A DNA stretch of 64,000 nt from assembly GCF_000238775.2 (NCBI RefSeq), contig NZ_AFEJ02000001.1, positions 496,001 to 560,000 of the forward strand, given 5' to 3'. The first letter of the stretch is position 1; every line of letters starts with the position of its first letter. Under the pieces are notes generated by a model. The model saw only the letters and a list, made by a program, of their open reading frames with translations. It had not been told where the DNA came from and ran no database searches. Source of the stretch: Acaryochloris sp. CCMEE 5410. Lineage in GTDB: Bacteria > Cyanobacteriota > Cyanobacteriia > Thermosynechococcales > Thermosynechococcaceae. The position numbers and the translations under genes were made by a program. Of this stretch, positions 51,591-58,717 are shown one piece after another.

Positions 51591-52283
51591 TTACTGTTGG
51601 GCCTTGAACAAACTATCCTTGAGAGGATAAATAGCTTGGGGCGTTGGCAACCTGGAACTCGTAAAAATCTCGCTAGCACTGATGGGGCGGCCATACAATT
51701 CGCGATTGAGGCCATCGTTAAATCCGAGTTCTGCCCCTTCAAATGCAGCGCCACCAAACAGTCCCCGACTACGGGAATAGACGTAAATAGGGTCACTGCC
51801 ATCTTCATCCTGGAGTACTTCAGCCGCAGTACCTTCTTCTTCAATCGCTGTTCCAGTTACGTTGCCGCCAAGTTCAATTGAGCCGTCACTTAAGACATCA
51901 TCTACTGATTCTTGATTAGGGAAAACCAGCACTAAATCACTGGATTTGGCACCAAATTGCAAGCCGAAGCTCCCACCTGTGACGTTAATAAAGGCGGGAT
52001 TACCCCATGTTCCATTTGCGTTGCGGGTCAGCATCACACCAGTTCCTCGGCGGGCACCGACGATAAAACCGGCTTGAGTAATATCAGGGATAATCGCGAC
52101 AGCTCGGCTACGGCGCAGAACCTCTGGAGCAATCTGCGTTTCTGAACTAATCATCATCTCCTGAAAAATCTTGGTGGATTCTTGGATGATTTCAGTCGTT
52201 TCAGAGGCTGCGATAGCTGGGTGTTGCACTGAGACGACTGCTGCTGCCGCAATGGGTAAGGCGATTAAGGGTTTCCAATTCAT
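51591..52283 (-). CDS. secreted SYLF (Ysc84-type) lipid-binding protein
   Basis: A 230-residue protein with a signal peptide (ALPIAAAAVVSVQHPAIAAS) and a SYLF/DUF500 domain: AVAIIPDITQAGFIVGARRG, then GVMLTRNANGTWGNPAFINV and GLQFGAKSSDLVLVF. SYLF proteins bind phosphoinositides and other lipids in eukaryotes; bacterial secreted forms are uncharacterised and frequently stress-linked. The C-terminal third is more variable (IYVYSRSRGLFGGAAFEGAE). GGAGG lies about 7 nt before the ATG. Monocistronic. Confidence 0.88.
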   Translation of the reverse strand: MNWKPLIALPIAAAAVVSVQHPAIAASETTEIIQESTKIFQEMMISSETQIAPEVLRRSRAVAIIPDITQAGFIVGARRGTGVMLTRNANGTWGNPAFINVTGGSFGLQFGAKSSDLVLVFPNQESVDDVLSDGSIELGGNVTGTAIEEEGTAAEVLQDEDGSDPIYVYSRSRGLFGGAAFEGAELGFNDGLNRELYGRPISASEIFTSSRLPTPQAIYPLKDSLFKAQQ

Positions 52284-52748
52284 AAGTTACCTCCAATTTA
52301 GTAATGCAAGAATAAAATTGCAATGTGTTTAAGTACGGGTTAGTCAAAGATTTTGAAAGTGTTGACTTATAGCTTCTGAAGAATTGAGAGCCCCTTATTG
52401 TGGAGTTAGGGCACTTCTTACTCCCCTTGGCTATCACATTCTCAAACTATCAGAAACCCCTAATTTCGTTCCTCTATCAAAGGGTCAGTCGTGAATATGT
52501 CTAAAGACTGAAAAATTAGATGTACATGTGAACATGTTTATTTAGTTATGGTCGAAATTCTTATGACCCAACGTTGTTAGGTATTTAGAAATAGCTATCA
52601 TCTGCCATTCTGTGTCAGAAAGTCTGCATGCAAATCTATCTTTTGGTAGTTGCGAACAAGGGTAGAAATCTAAAGGATTAGAACAAGTCAAACTACTTAA
52701 AACAACTGTTTTTATACAATCAATCTTTCTTGCTGCTTCGTAGGCGTT
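52284..52748. other. intergenic, divergent promoter region
   Basis: About 465 bp between the SYLF gene (minus) and the sodium/calcium exchanger (plus), with A/T-rich patches. No repeat, RNA or coding frame was recognised. Confidence 0.35.
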
Positions 52749-53744
52749 ATGAATCTAATTCTTTGGACCTTAGTACTTCTAGCCTCTGTCTGGGCTGCCC
52801 ATTGGGGCGCTGATCAACTGGCTAACCCTTTACAAAAACTGAGAAAACAGTGGGGGCTGAATGAAGCAGCAGGTGCAGCCTTAGTTGCATTGGCCACGGC
52901 CAGTCCTGAAATTGGTACTAATACAGCTAGCGCCCTACAGGGTTTATCAGACATTGGCTTAGGCAATCTACTAGGTAGCAATATTATCTCGGTGCCTGTC
53001 ATTGTCGGGGTGGCTTACATCGCTTCTCAAGGAAAGACCTCGTCCTTCATGAAAAACTGGTCCAATCGAAAAGTTTTACAACTTAAATCCGAGGCCTTAT
53101 CTGTCCAGGCAATCCCCTACGTTGTTATCTGTCTCCTGGCAGCAATACTGCTGTTACCGGAACCTTGGCAAGGTCTACAGCCGATCGATGGCTGGATTAT
53201 GCTGCTGGTGTATGGAATTTATGTAGGACAAGCCATTCTCAGAAAACGGCAAAAACGCCAGTCGGTGCGTTGGCAACGCCAAGAATTAATAGTTTCTATT
53301 TTGGGAGTCGTCGTTTTAGCAGGGGGAGCCTATCTAACCGTGACAGCTACAGAGAAGATCGTTGAGATTTTGCAGATTTCTCAAATCCTTGGGGGGCTTT
53401 TTATCACTTCGACCTTGAGTATTGCTCCGGAGGTATTTGCCACCTGGAGTGTTGCTAAGAGTGGGCAGGTAACAGCAGCAACAACTAGCGTGATAGCTGA
53501 TAATACGGTAACCATGACTCTGGCACTGTTTCCCCTAGCTATGGTGTCCTTACCTATCAAAGATATCCAGTTATTTTCAGTCAACTTAGCCTTCGTTATC
53601 ATTCTAGGATGCTTCTATGCAGGCTTTGTACAATGGGGGACCCCCAACTACAGCTTTAGCCTGCGAGAAGTTGCCGTCTTGATTTTGATTTATGGTATCT
53701 ATCTGGCGGTGATGCTGTTTGGCGTTTTCCGAGTTCTTGGCTAG
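52749..53744 (+). CDS. sodium/calcium exchanger family protein
   Basis: A 331-residue member of the CaCA superfamily with about 10 hydrophobic segments and the two alpha repeats: ALATASPEIGTNTASALQGL with GNLLGSNI in the first half, and SIAPEVFATWSVAKSGQVTA with IADNTV in the second, carrying the ion-binding Glu residues. It probably exchanges Ca2+ or another cation for Na+ or H+. The start at 52749 is an ATG. Downstream is a phospholipase D gene after 86 bp on the same strand. Helps calcium or salt homeostasis; direction unknown. Confidence 0.9.
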   Translation: MNLILWTLVLLASVWAAHWGADQLANPLQKLRKQWGLNEAAGAALVALATASPEIGTNTASALQGLSDIGLGNLLGSNIISVPVIVGVAYIASQGKTSSFMKNWSNRKVLQLKSEALSVQAIPYVVICLLAAILLLPEPWQGLQPIDGWIMLLVYGIYVGQAILRKRQKRQSVRWQRQELIVSILGVVVLAGGAYLTVTATEKIVEILQISQILGGLFITSTLSIAPEVFATWSVAKSGQVTAATTSVIADNTVTMTLALFPLAMVSLPIKDIQLFSVNLAFVIILGCFYAGFVQWGTPNYSFSLREVAVLILIYGIYLAVMLFGVFRVLG

Positions 53745-53830
53745 CTTTTGCCCAAAATAGTTATCAGCTAATGTTTAATGATGCTTTGTAAATCGTAGAG
53801 ACTGATGCATTGGCTATCAGTGGTGTCAAT

Positions 53831-55123
53831 ATGTCGACGCTAATTTTGGTTTTGCGATCGCTGTTATGGGTCCTCCTCGGATGTACCGGGGTGATATTCG
53901 TTAGCCTGTATATTCGAGGGGCCTTTCGCGCACCTGTTAAGTATCGAGTCAAAGATGGCCCTAGCCCAGCAGAACCGAGATTTTCGACGGTGCTTGCCAG
54001 TCTTTCTACCTCCTTGATGACCTCTGGAACCATCACCCAGTTCTGGTCCCAACCCGATCAGATCCAAGCTGCTCGGTTAGCAGCCATCAGTGCTGCTCAG
54101 CGCACCATTCACTTTGAAACCTTTTTTATGACACCGGGACGCCGGGCCAATGATTTTGCAGCCGCCCTGGCCGAACGCGCCAGCGCGGGGGTTAAAGTGC
54201 AACTTGTGATTGATGCCTACGGTGCCAACACGTTACCCAAACGTTACTGGCAGCGACTACGAGCGGCAGGGGTTGGGGTCGTGTTCTTTAATCGGTTTGA
54301 CTGGCGAGCCCCTTCTAATTTTGCAGGTCGCACCCACCGTAAACTGCTCCTTATTGACGGTCAGGTTGCCCTGATCGGTGGCGCTGGCATTTCTGATCAT
54401 TGGGATGGGGATGATCAAACGTCCCCCTGGCTAGATATTGAGGTGCGCATAGAAGGTGAAATCGTTCCCGTTTTAGAAGGGATGTTTATTCAGCATTGGA
54501 CATACAGTGGGGGAGAAGCCAATCTTAGGGCCGAGACGTTTCGGGCGGACCCCGTTCAGGATAAAGGATTGATGTTAGTGACGCCTGGCAACAATCCTAC
54601 CTATCGTTTTTCTCCTATTCGGGCCTTGAAAGAAAATACCATTGTGGCTGCCAGACAGCGAATTTGGTTAGCGAGCCCATATCTAATTCCAGATCGTAAT
54701 TCCCGAGAACTCTTGATTGAGGCCAAACAATCGGGCGTGGATGTACGCATCCTGACCTCGACCCTGGGCAATATAGATAAAAAATACGTTTATTATGCCG
54801 CGTATGAGCTATACGGCGATTTGCTAAAAAATGGCATTGAAATATATGAGTATCTTCCCAACATGACCCATGCCAAGATGCTGCTCGTGGACGACCAATG
54901 GGTGAATATTGGCAGTGCAAACTTTGACCCCCGCAGCTTTTTCCACAATGAAGAGCTGGATCTTTCTACGGCGGACCCCATGCTGCAACAATCCGTTGAG
55001 CAAGTATTTGAAACGGCGTTCGCCCAAAGTCAAGGCATGAGCTTGAAAGATTGGCAGCACCGTTCTTGGTGGCGGCATCGATTATTCGGGGGGTTAGTTC
55101 GGTTTATTCAGTGGCAGCTGTAG
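53831..55123 (+). CDS. phospholipase D/cardiolipin synthase-like protein
   Basis: A 430-residue protein with an N-terminal hydrophobic segment (LRSLLWVLLGCTGVIFVSLY) and two HxK motifs of the PLD superfamily: HRKLLLIDGQVALIGG and HAKMLLVDDQWVNIGSANFD. That is the arrangement of bacterial cardiolipin synthases, which join two phosphatidylglycerol molecules or phosphatidylethanolamine and phosphatidylglycerol. Cardiolipin rises under osmotic stress, which fits the neighbours, though cyanobacteria generally lack cardiolipin, so another phospholipid or substrate is possible. The ATG at 53831 is preferred over the TTG at 53810. Confidence 0.87.
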   Translation: MSTLILVLRSLLWVLLGCTGVIFVSLYIRGAFRAPVKYRVKDGPSPAEPRFSTVLASLSTSLMTSGTITQFWSQPDQIQAARLAAISAAQRTIHFETFFMTPGRRANDFAAALAERASAGVKVQLVIDAYGANTLPKRYWQRLRAAGVGVVFFNRFDWRAPSNFAGRTHRKLLLIDGQVALIGGAGISDHWDGDDQTSPWLDIEVRIEGEIVPVLEGMFIQHWTYSGGEANLRAETFRADPVQDKGLMLVTPGNNPTYRFSPIRALKENTIVAARQRIWLASPYLIPDRNSRELLIEAKQSGVDVRILTSTLGNIDKKYVYYAAYELYGDLLKNGIEIYEYLPNMTHAKMLLVDDQWVNIGSANFDPRSFFHNEELDLSTADPMLQQSVEQVFETAFAQSQGMSLKDWQHRSWWRHRLFGGLVRFIQWQL

Positions 55124-55153
55124 GCAAGGCGAGTTCAAGACTGAGCGTTGCAA

Positions 55154-56668
55154 TTATTGGAACGGATGCTGTTCTAGGTCGTGAACTGCAGGGCCACAAA
55201 TGATTTTGCCTGCGGTTGTAAAGCGAGCGCCATGACAGGGGCAATCCCAGCTTTTTTCAGCACTGTTCCAGTTAACAATGCACCCTAGATGGGAACAGGT
55301 GGCCGAGACAATCTCTAATTTACCTTCATGATCTCGATAGACTGCAATTTGCTTGCCATCCACCGTCAGAAGTGCGCCTTCACCTTTTTGTACGTCTGCT
55401 AGGGAGGATTTTTGCAATGCCTTCATGCGATCGCCCAGCCAATGCCGACCCACATCCAAGTTTTCTTCCATAGAGGTCCGGGTCAGAAACGGCGTCGCTC
55501 GGGTAGCGTCGTAAAGTTTAGCCCAGGGATTGGGACGCCCCAAAATCTTATCTGTTAGGACCATCGCGGCCACCATGCTATTGGTCATTCCCCACAAACT
55601 GAATCCTGTCGCCACGTAGATATGGTTACTGAGGGGAGTCAGTTTGCCCACATAGGGCAACTTATCAAAGGACACCACATCCTGACTCGACCAACGATAG
55701 TCAAAGGTATCAATGTTGAACCGCTCGCGACCATAAGCTTCGAGGGCCTGGTAGGCCGACTCCGTATCTGAGCGACTGCCAACTTTATGGCCTTCACCCC
55801 CAATGAGGAGGAGTTGACCGTCTTCGTAAGGAGTTGTGCGAATAGAGCGGTAATCATCCCCCACTCCGATAAACATACCTGCGGGAGCCCGTTCAGAACT
55901 GATCCAAGCCCCGACGATATAGGATCGTTTGGGAAAAGTTTTAGCAAAAAAGAGCCCTTGATCCAAGATGGGAAGATTTGTGGTGATCACGACATCTTGG
56001 GCCTGAATCTTTCCTCTTTCAGTTTTGACGGTGCAGAGCATCCCTTCAGATGCCGTGTGAACTCGGGTTTGCTCAAAGATATAGCTACCCTCGCCCGCAA
56101 CCTGTTGAGCAAGGTGGAGTAAATACTTGCGAACGTGGAATTGGGCTTGACGCTCCAACTTGATCGCCCCGGCGATGGGAAAAGGAAGATGAGTTTGTTG
56201 GACAAAGGTAGCGGCAAGTCCCAGTTTAAGCGCTGCATCCACTTCGTCTTTAATCGCATCCAACTGATCTGCAGATTCAGCAAACGTGTAAGCATCTTGG
56301 AAACTAAAATCACAGTCAATCGACTCAGATTGGATCAGGTGGATGATTTTATCCAGGGCCGCTTGGTTGGATTCTGCATACAGCCGAGCTTTATCCTCGC
56401 CTAATTCTTGAATCAGATCCGCATAAATAAGCTGATGCAACGCCGTCACCTTAGCCGTAGTATGTCCGCTGGCCCCTTGAGCAATCCGCCCAGCTTCCAG
56501 AACGGCCACGCTTTTGCCCGCTTGTTTTAATAGCCAGGCAGTAGTGAGGCCCGCTATCCCACCCCCCACGACCACAACGTCTACCAGAGCAGCTTCGTTT
56601 AGAACAGGGAAAGTGGTCGTGTTTGATGAGTCAAGCCAGTAGGATATGGGTTTGCCGGAGAGATTCAT
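55154..56668 (-). CDS. FAD oxidoreductase with C-terminal Rieske domain
   Basis: A 504-residue protein with a DadA/glycine-oxidase type FAD fold: the dinucleotide motif VVVVGGGIAGLTTAWLLKQA near residues 30-50, then GHTTAKVTALHQL, and a C-terminal Rieske [2Fe-2S] domain (about 415-500) with both ligand pairs, CSHLGC and CPCHG. Electrons could pass from flavin to the iron-sulphur cluster. Fusions of this sort occur in bacteria; the substrate is unknown. The final residues read HDLEQHPFQ. Transcribed toward the phospholipase gene, convergently (30 bp between stops). Confidence 0.88.
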   Translation of the reverse strand: MNLSGKPISYWLDSSNTTTFPVLNEAALVDVVVVGGGIAGLTTAWLLKQAGKSVAVLEAGRIAQGASGHTTAKVTALHQLIYADLIQELGEDKARLYAESNQAALDKIIHLIQSESIDCDFSFQDAYTFAESADQLDAIKDEVDAALKLGLAATFVQQTHLPFPIAGAIKLERQAQFHVRKYLLHLAQQVAGEGSYIFEQTRVHTASEGMLCTVKTERGKIQAQDVVITTNLPILDQGLFFAKTFPKRSYIVGAWISSERAPAGMFIGVGDDYRSIRTTPYEDGQLLLIGGEGHKVGSRSDTESAYQALEAYGRERFNIDTFDYRWSSQDVVSFDKLPYVGKLTPLSNHIYVATGFSLWGMTNSMVAAMVLTDKILGRPNPWAKLYDATRATPFLTRTSMEENLDVGRHWLGDRMKALQKSSLADVQKGEGALLTVDGKQIAVYRDHEGKLEIVSATCSHLGCIVNWNSAEKSWDCPCHGARFTTAGKIICGPAVHDLEQHPFQ

Positions 56669-56785
56669 AGCGCTATAGAAACGAACAGATTGATAAAACT
56701 ATAGGCAGCGGATAAAAGGGCTGCATCTACCCTGAGGTACAGATGTATAGGGTTCAGAACCCGGAGTTTGTCTTGCTTTTTTATC

Positions 56786-56814
56786 AAAAAAAAGAACCCC
56801 TTGCGGAGTTCTTT
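56786..56814 (-). terminator. intrinsic terminator of YihY/BrkB gene
   Basis: On the minus strand AAAGAAC pairs with GTTCTTT around a small G/C-rich loop (56791-56814) and is followed by a run of T (A tract 56786-56790 on the plus strand). It lies 20 bp after the stop at 56834. Clear terminator. Confidence 0.82.
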
Positions 56815-56833
56815 GCTCTCTATCTGTTGGTGA

Positions 56834-57790
56834 TTATCGATAGGGATAATCTGGCTGGTCTGTCTTTGGGCGCCGGTGGGAGTTTCCCATACCTTGCTTT
56901 GCCCTGACCTGATCTGAAACGGGAACAGCATGCTGATCAGGGACAATTTGCGACCCATACTTTCGGGCATAGACCTGAGTAAATTCGGCCCCAAAGAAGA
57001 GGATCTGAGCTGAGTAGTAGACCCACACCAGCAGTACAACCACAGAACCAGCTGCCCCGTAGGTTGACCCTACACTGCCATTGCCGATGTAAACCCCTAG
57101 GGCGAACTTTCCAACTGCAAACAGTAAGGCCGTAATCCCAGCACCCACCCAAACATCTTTCCATGTGATTTTGACGTCGGGTAAAACCTTATAAATCAGG
57201 GCAAATAGGAGCGTGAAAACCCCGAAGGAAATCGCCAGGTTTAGAATTTGACCGATTATGCCTAAACCCGGCACTAGGCGATTGATATAGGCACTAAAGC
57301 CAGCTAGTCCAGCACTCACCACTAGCGAGACCATCAGGATAAAACAAATTCCTAGGATCATGCCAAAGGATAAGAAGCGCTGGCGGAGAAATCCCCAGAT
57401 ACCTTTGCCAGGTTTAGCTTCCACTTCCCATACGGTATTCAAAGCGCCCTGAAGTTGGGTAAACACCCCGGAGGCACCGAACATTAAAGCTACAAGACTA
57501 AAAATCGATGCCACCGTACTCCCACCTTGGGACTGACTGGTATTTTCAATGGCAGTTTGAATCGTTTCAGCCCCCTGGCGGCCGACCAAAGATTGGAATT
57601 GGTCAATCACCACAGTCTTGGATTCATCACCAAAAATAAAACTGGCCACCAAAATCACAATCATCAATAGTGGTGCCAGGGCAAACACAGTGTAGTAGGC
57701 TAGGGCTGCTGCCAGGCGAGAGGATTTATCTTCTTTCCATTCTGTAAAAGTGGCCTTGAGAAGTCGCCAAGTTTGCTTCAAACTAATCAT
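56834..57790 (-). CDS. YihY/BrkB family membrane protein
   Basis: A 318-residue polytopic protein of the YihY/BrkB (formerly ribonuclease BN) family, with six hydrophobic segments: ALAYYTVFALAPLLMIVILV near the start, ASIFSLVALMFGASGVFTQL, and later AGITALLFAVGKFALGVYIG with SVVVLLVWVYYSAQILFFGA. The Ala-Tyr-Tyr start region and the Tyr-Gly-Ala-Ala-Gly motif are typical. The function is debated and not RNase; membrane or envelope roles are likely. The C-terminal 40 residues are polar. It is closely followed upstream by a PF04020 gene on the same strand. Confidence 0.9.
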   Translation of the reverse strand: MISLKQTWRLLKATFTEWKEDKSSRLAAALAYYTVFALAPLLMIVILVASFIFGDESKTVVIDQFQSLVGRQGAETIQTAIENTSQSQGGSTVASIFSLVALMFGASGVFTQLQGALNTVWEVEAKPGKGIWGFLRQRFLSFGMILGICFILMVSLVVSAGLAGFSAYINRLVPGLGIIGQILNLAISFGVFTLLFALIYKVLPDVKITWKDVWVGAGITALLFAVGKFALGVYIGNGSVGSTYGAAGSVVVLLVWVYYSAQILFFGAEFTQVYARKYGSQIVPDQHAVPVSDQVRAKQGMGNSHRRPKTDQPDYPYR

Positions 57791-57828
57791 GAGAAAAATG
57801 TGATACTGAGTCGGTTGGATCAGACGAT

Positions 57829-58230
57829 TTATTGATCTTCAGTCACATAACTCGGAAATTTTTCACTGAAATATTTGCTGAGTAATGTGTTGACGAAGGA
57901 GAGCAGGACCGGAGCCAGAAGGAAGGATAGGAGCCCACTGACCTTAAATCCAGGCACAAATAAAGCGGCTAACCATAGACAAAAGCCATTGACGATTAGC
58001 GAAAAGGCCCCCAAGCTCAAGAATGTTAGGGGTAAAGACAAGAGTGAGATGACGGGCTTAACAACAGCATTCACTACGCCGATAGCGCCTCCACCAATCA
58101 AGGCAGCGGGAAAGGATGAGAGATTAATGCCTGGGAAAATGATGTCCACCACTAATAGGCTGAGGGCGGTGGCTAGGAGCGTTAATGCGGACCCTATCAG
58201 CACATTTTTTGAATCATATCGAGCTAACAT
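57829..58230 (-). CDS. PF04020 (phage-holin-4-like) membrane protein
   Basis: A 133-residue protein with four hydrophobic helices and the family's core: ALTLLATALSLLVVDIIFPG, then IGGGAIGVVNAVVKPVISLL and LTFLSLGAFSLIVNGFCLWL. It belongs to the widespread Mycobacterial-4TMS/phage-holin-like PF04020 family, not to actual holins. The ATG at 58230 follows GAGG. It ends 38 bp before the YihY gene, so a two-gene membrane operon is likely. Function unknown. Confidence 0.85.
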   Translation of the reverse strand: MLARYDSKNVLIGSALTLLATALSLLVVDIIFPGINLSSFPAALIGGGAIGVVNAVVKPVISLLSLPLTFLSLGAFSLIVNGFCLWLAALFVPGFKVSGLLSFLLAPVLLSFVNTLLSKYFSEKFPSYVTEDQ

Positions 58231-58520
58231 AAGCTGTTTCCTCAATGGGTAGTTGATACTGCTGGAATCAGCAGCAATCGCTATATTTAGTTATGAGCTT
58301 ACGAGCATATAAATCTCATAGGAATCTACCTTAAGGACAAAGATAGTCAAGGTTGATCATCCTCAAGGCAGAGTGAATACGGTAGCCAACCAGTGAGTCA
58401 ACGCCCTACATCTTGACTTCTAGTTTGCGAGGTTGATTAGAAGTCAGTCTACAGATAGATGATGTCTGCCAAGCATTGGTAGATGATAAAAATAAATAAA
58501 CTATTTGTAGGATAAAAACG

Positions 58521-58697
58521 ATGAGTTTACTCAATGTCGCTCTTGCAATTTTGTTACCCCCTGTAAGTGTTTTCCTAAATGAAGGAATAGGCATCACCTT
58601 AGTCATCAATATTGCCTTGACTATAGTGGGTTGGATTCCGGGCTCCATCCATGCGGTATGGATATTATCGAAGCGATCTGAAAAAGCCCGTATTTAG
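58521..58697 (+). CDS. Pmp3/YqaE (UPF0057) small membrane protein, second copy
   Basis: A 58-residue protein that is easy to miss because it is short and overlapped by a minus-strand frame. Start ATG 58521; sequence begins MSLLNVALAILLPPVSVFLN and continues EGIGITLVINIALTIVGWIP before the conserved GSIHAVWILSKRSE tail. It matches the copy at 5333-5509 through the whole Pmp3 signature. Likely a salt or membrane-potential stress protein. It ends 20 bp before the following kinase gene, so it may be regulated with it. Confidence 0.88.
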   Translation: MSLLNVALAILLPPVSVFLNEGIGITLVINIALTIVGWIPGSIHAVWILSKRSEKARI

Positions 58698-58717
58698 AGT
58701 AGTGCCTTGTAGATAAT

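Noticed and set aside
57829-58230. Phage holin and hence a prophage
   Set aside because: The PF04020 family name is historical; no phage genes are nearby and the protein is paired with YihY/BrkB.
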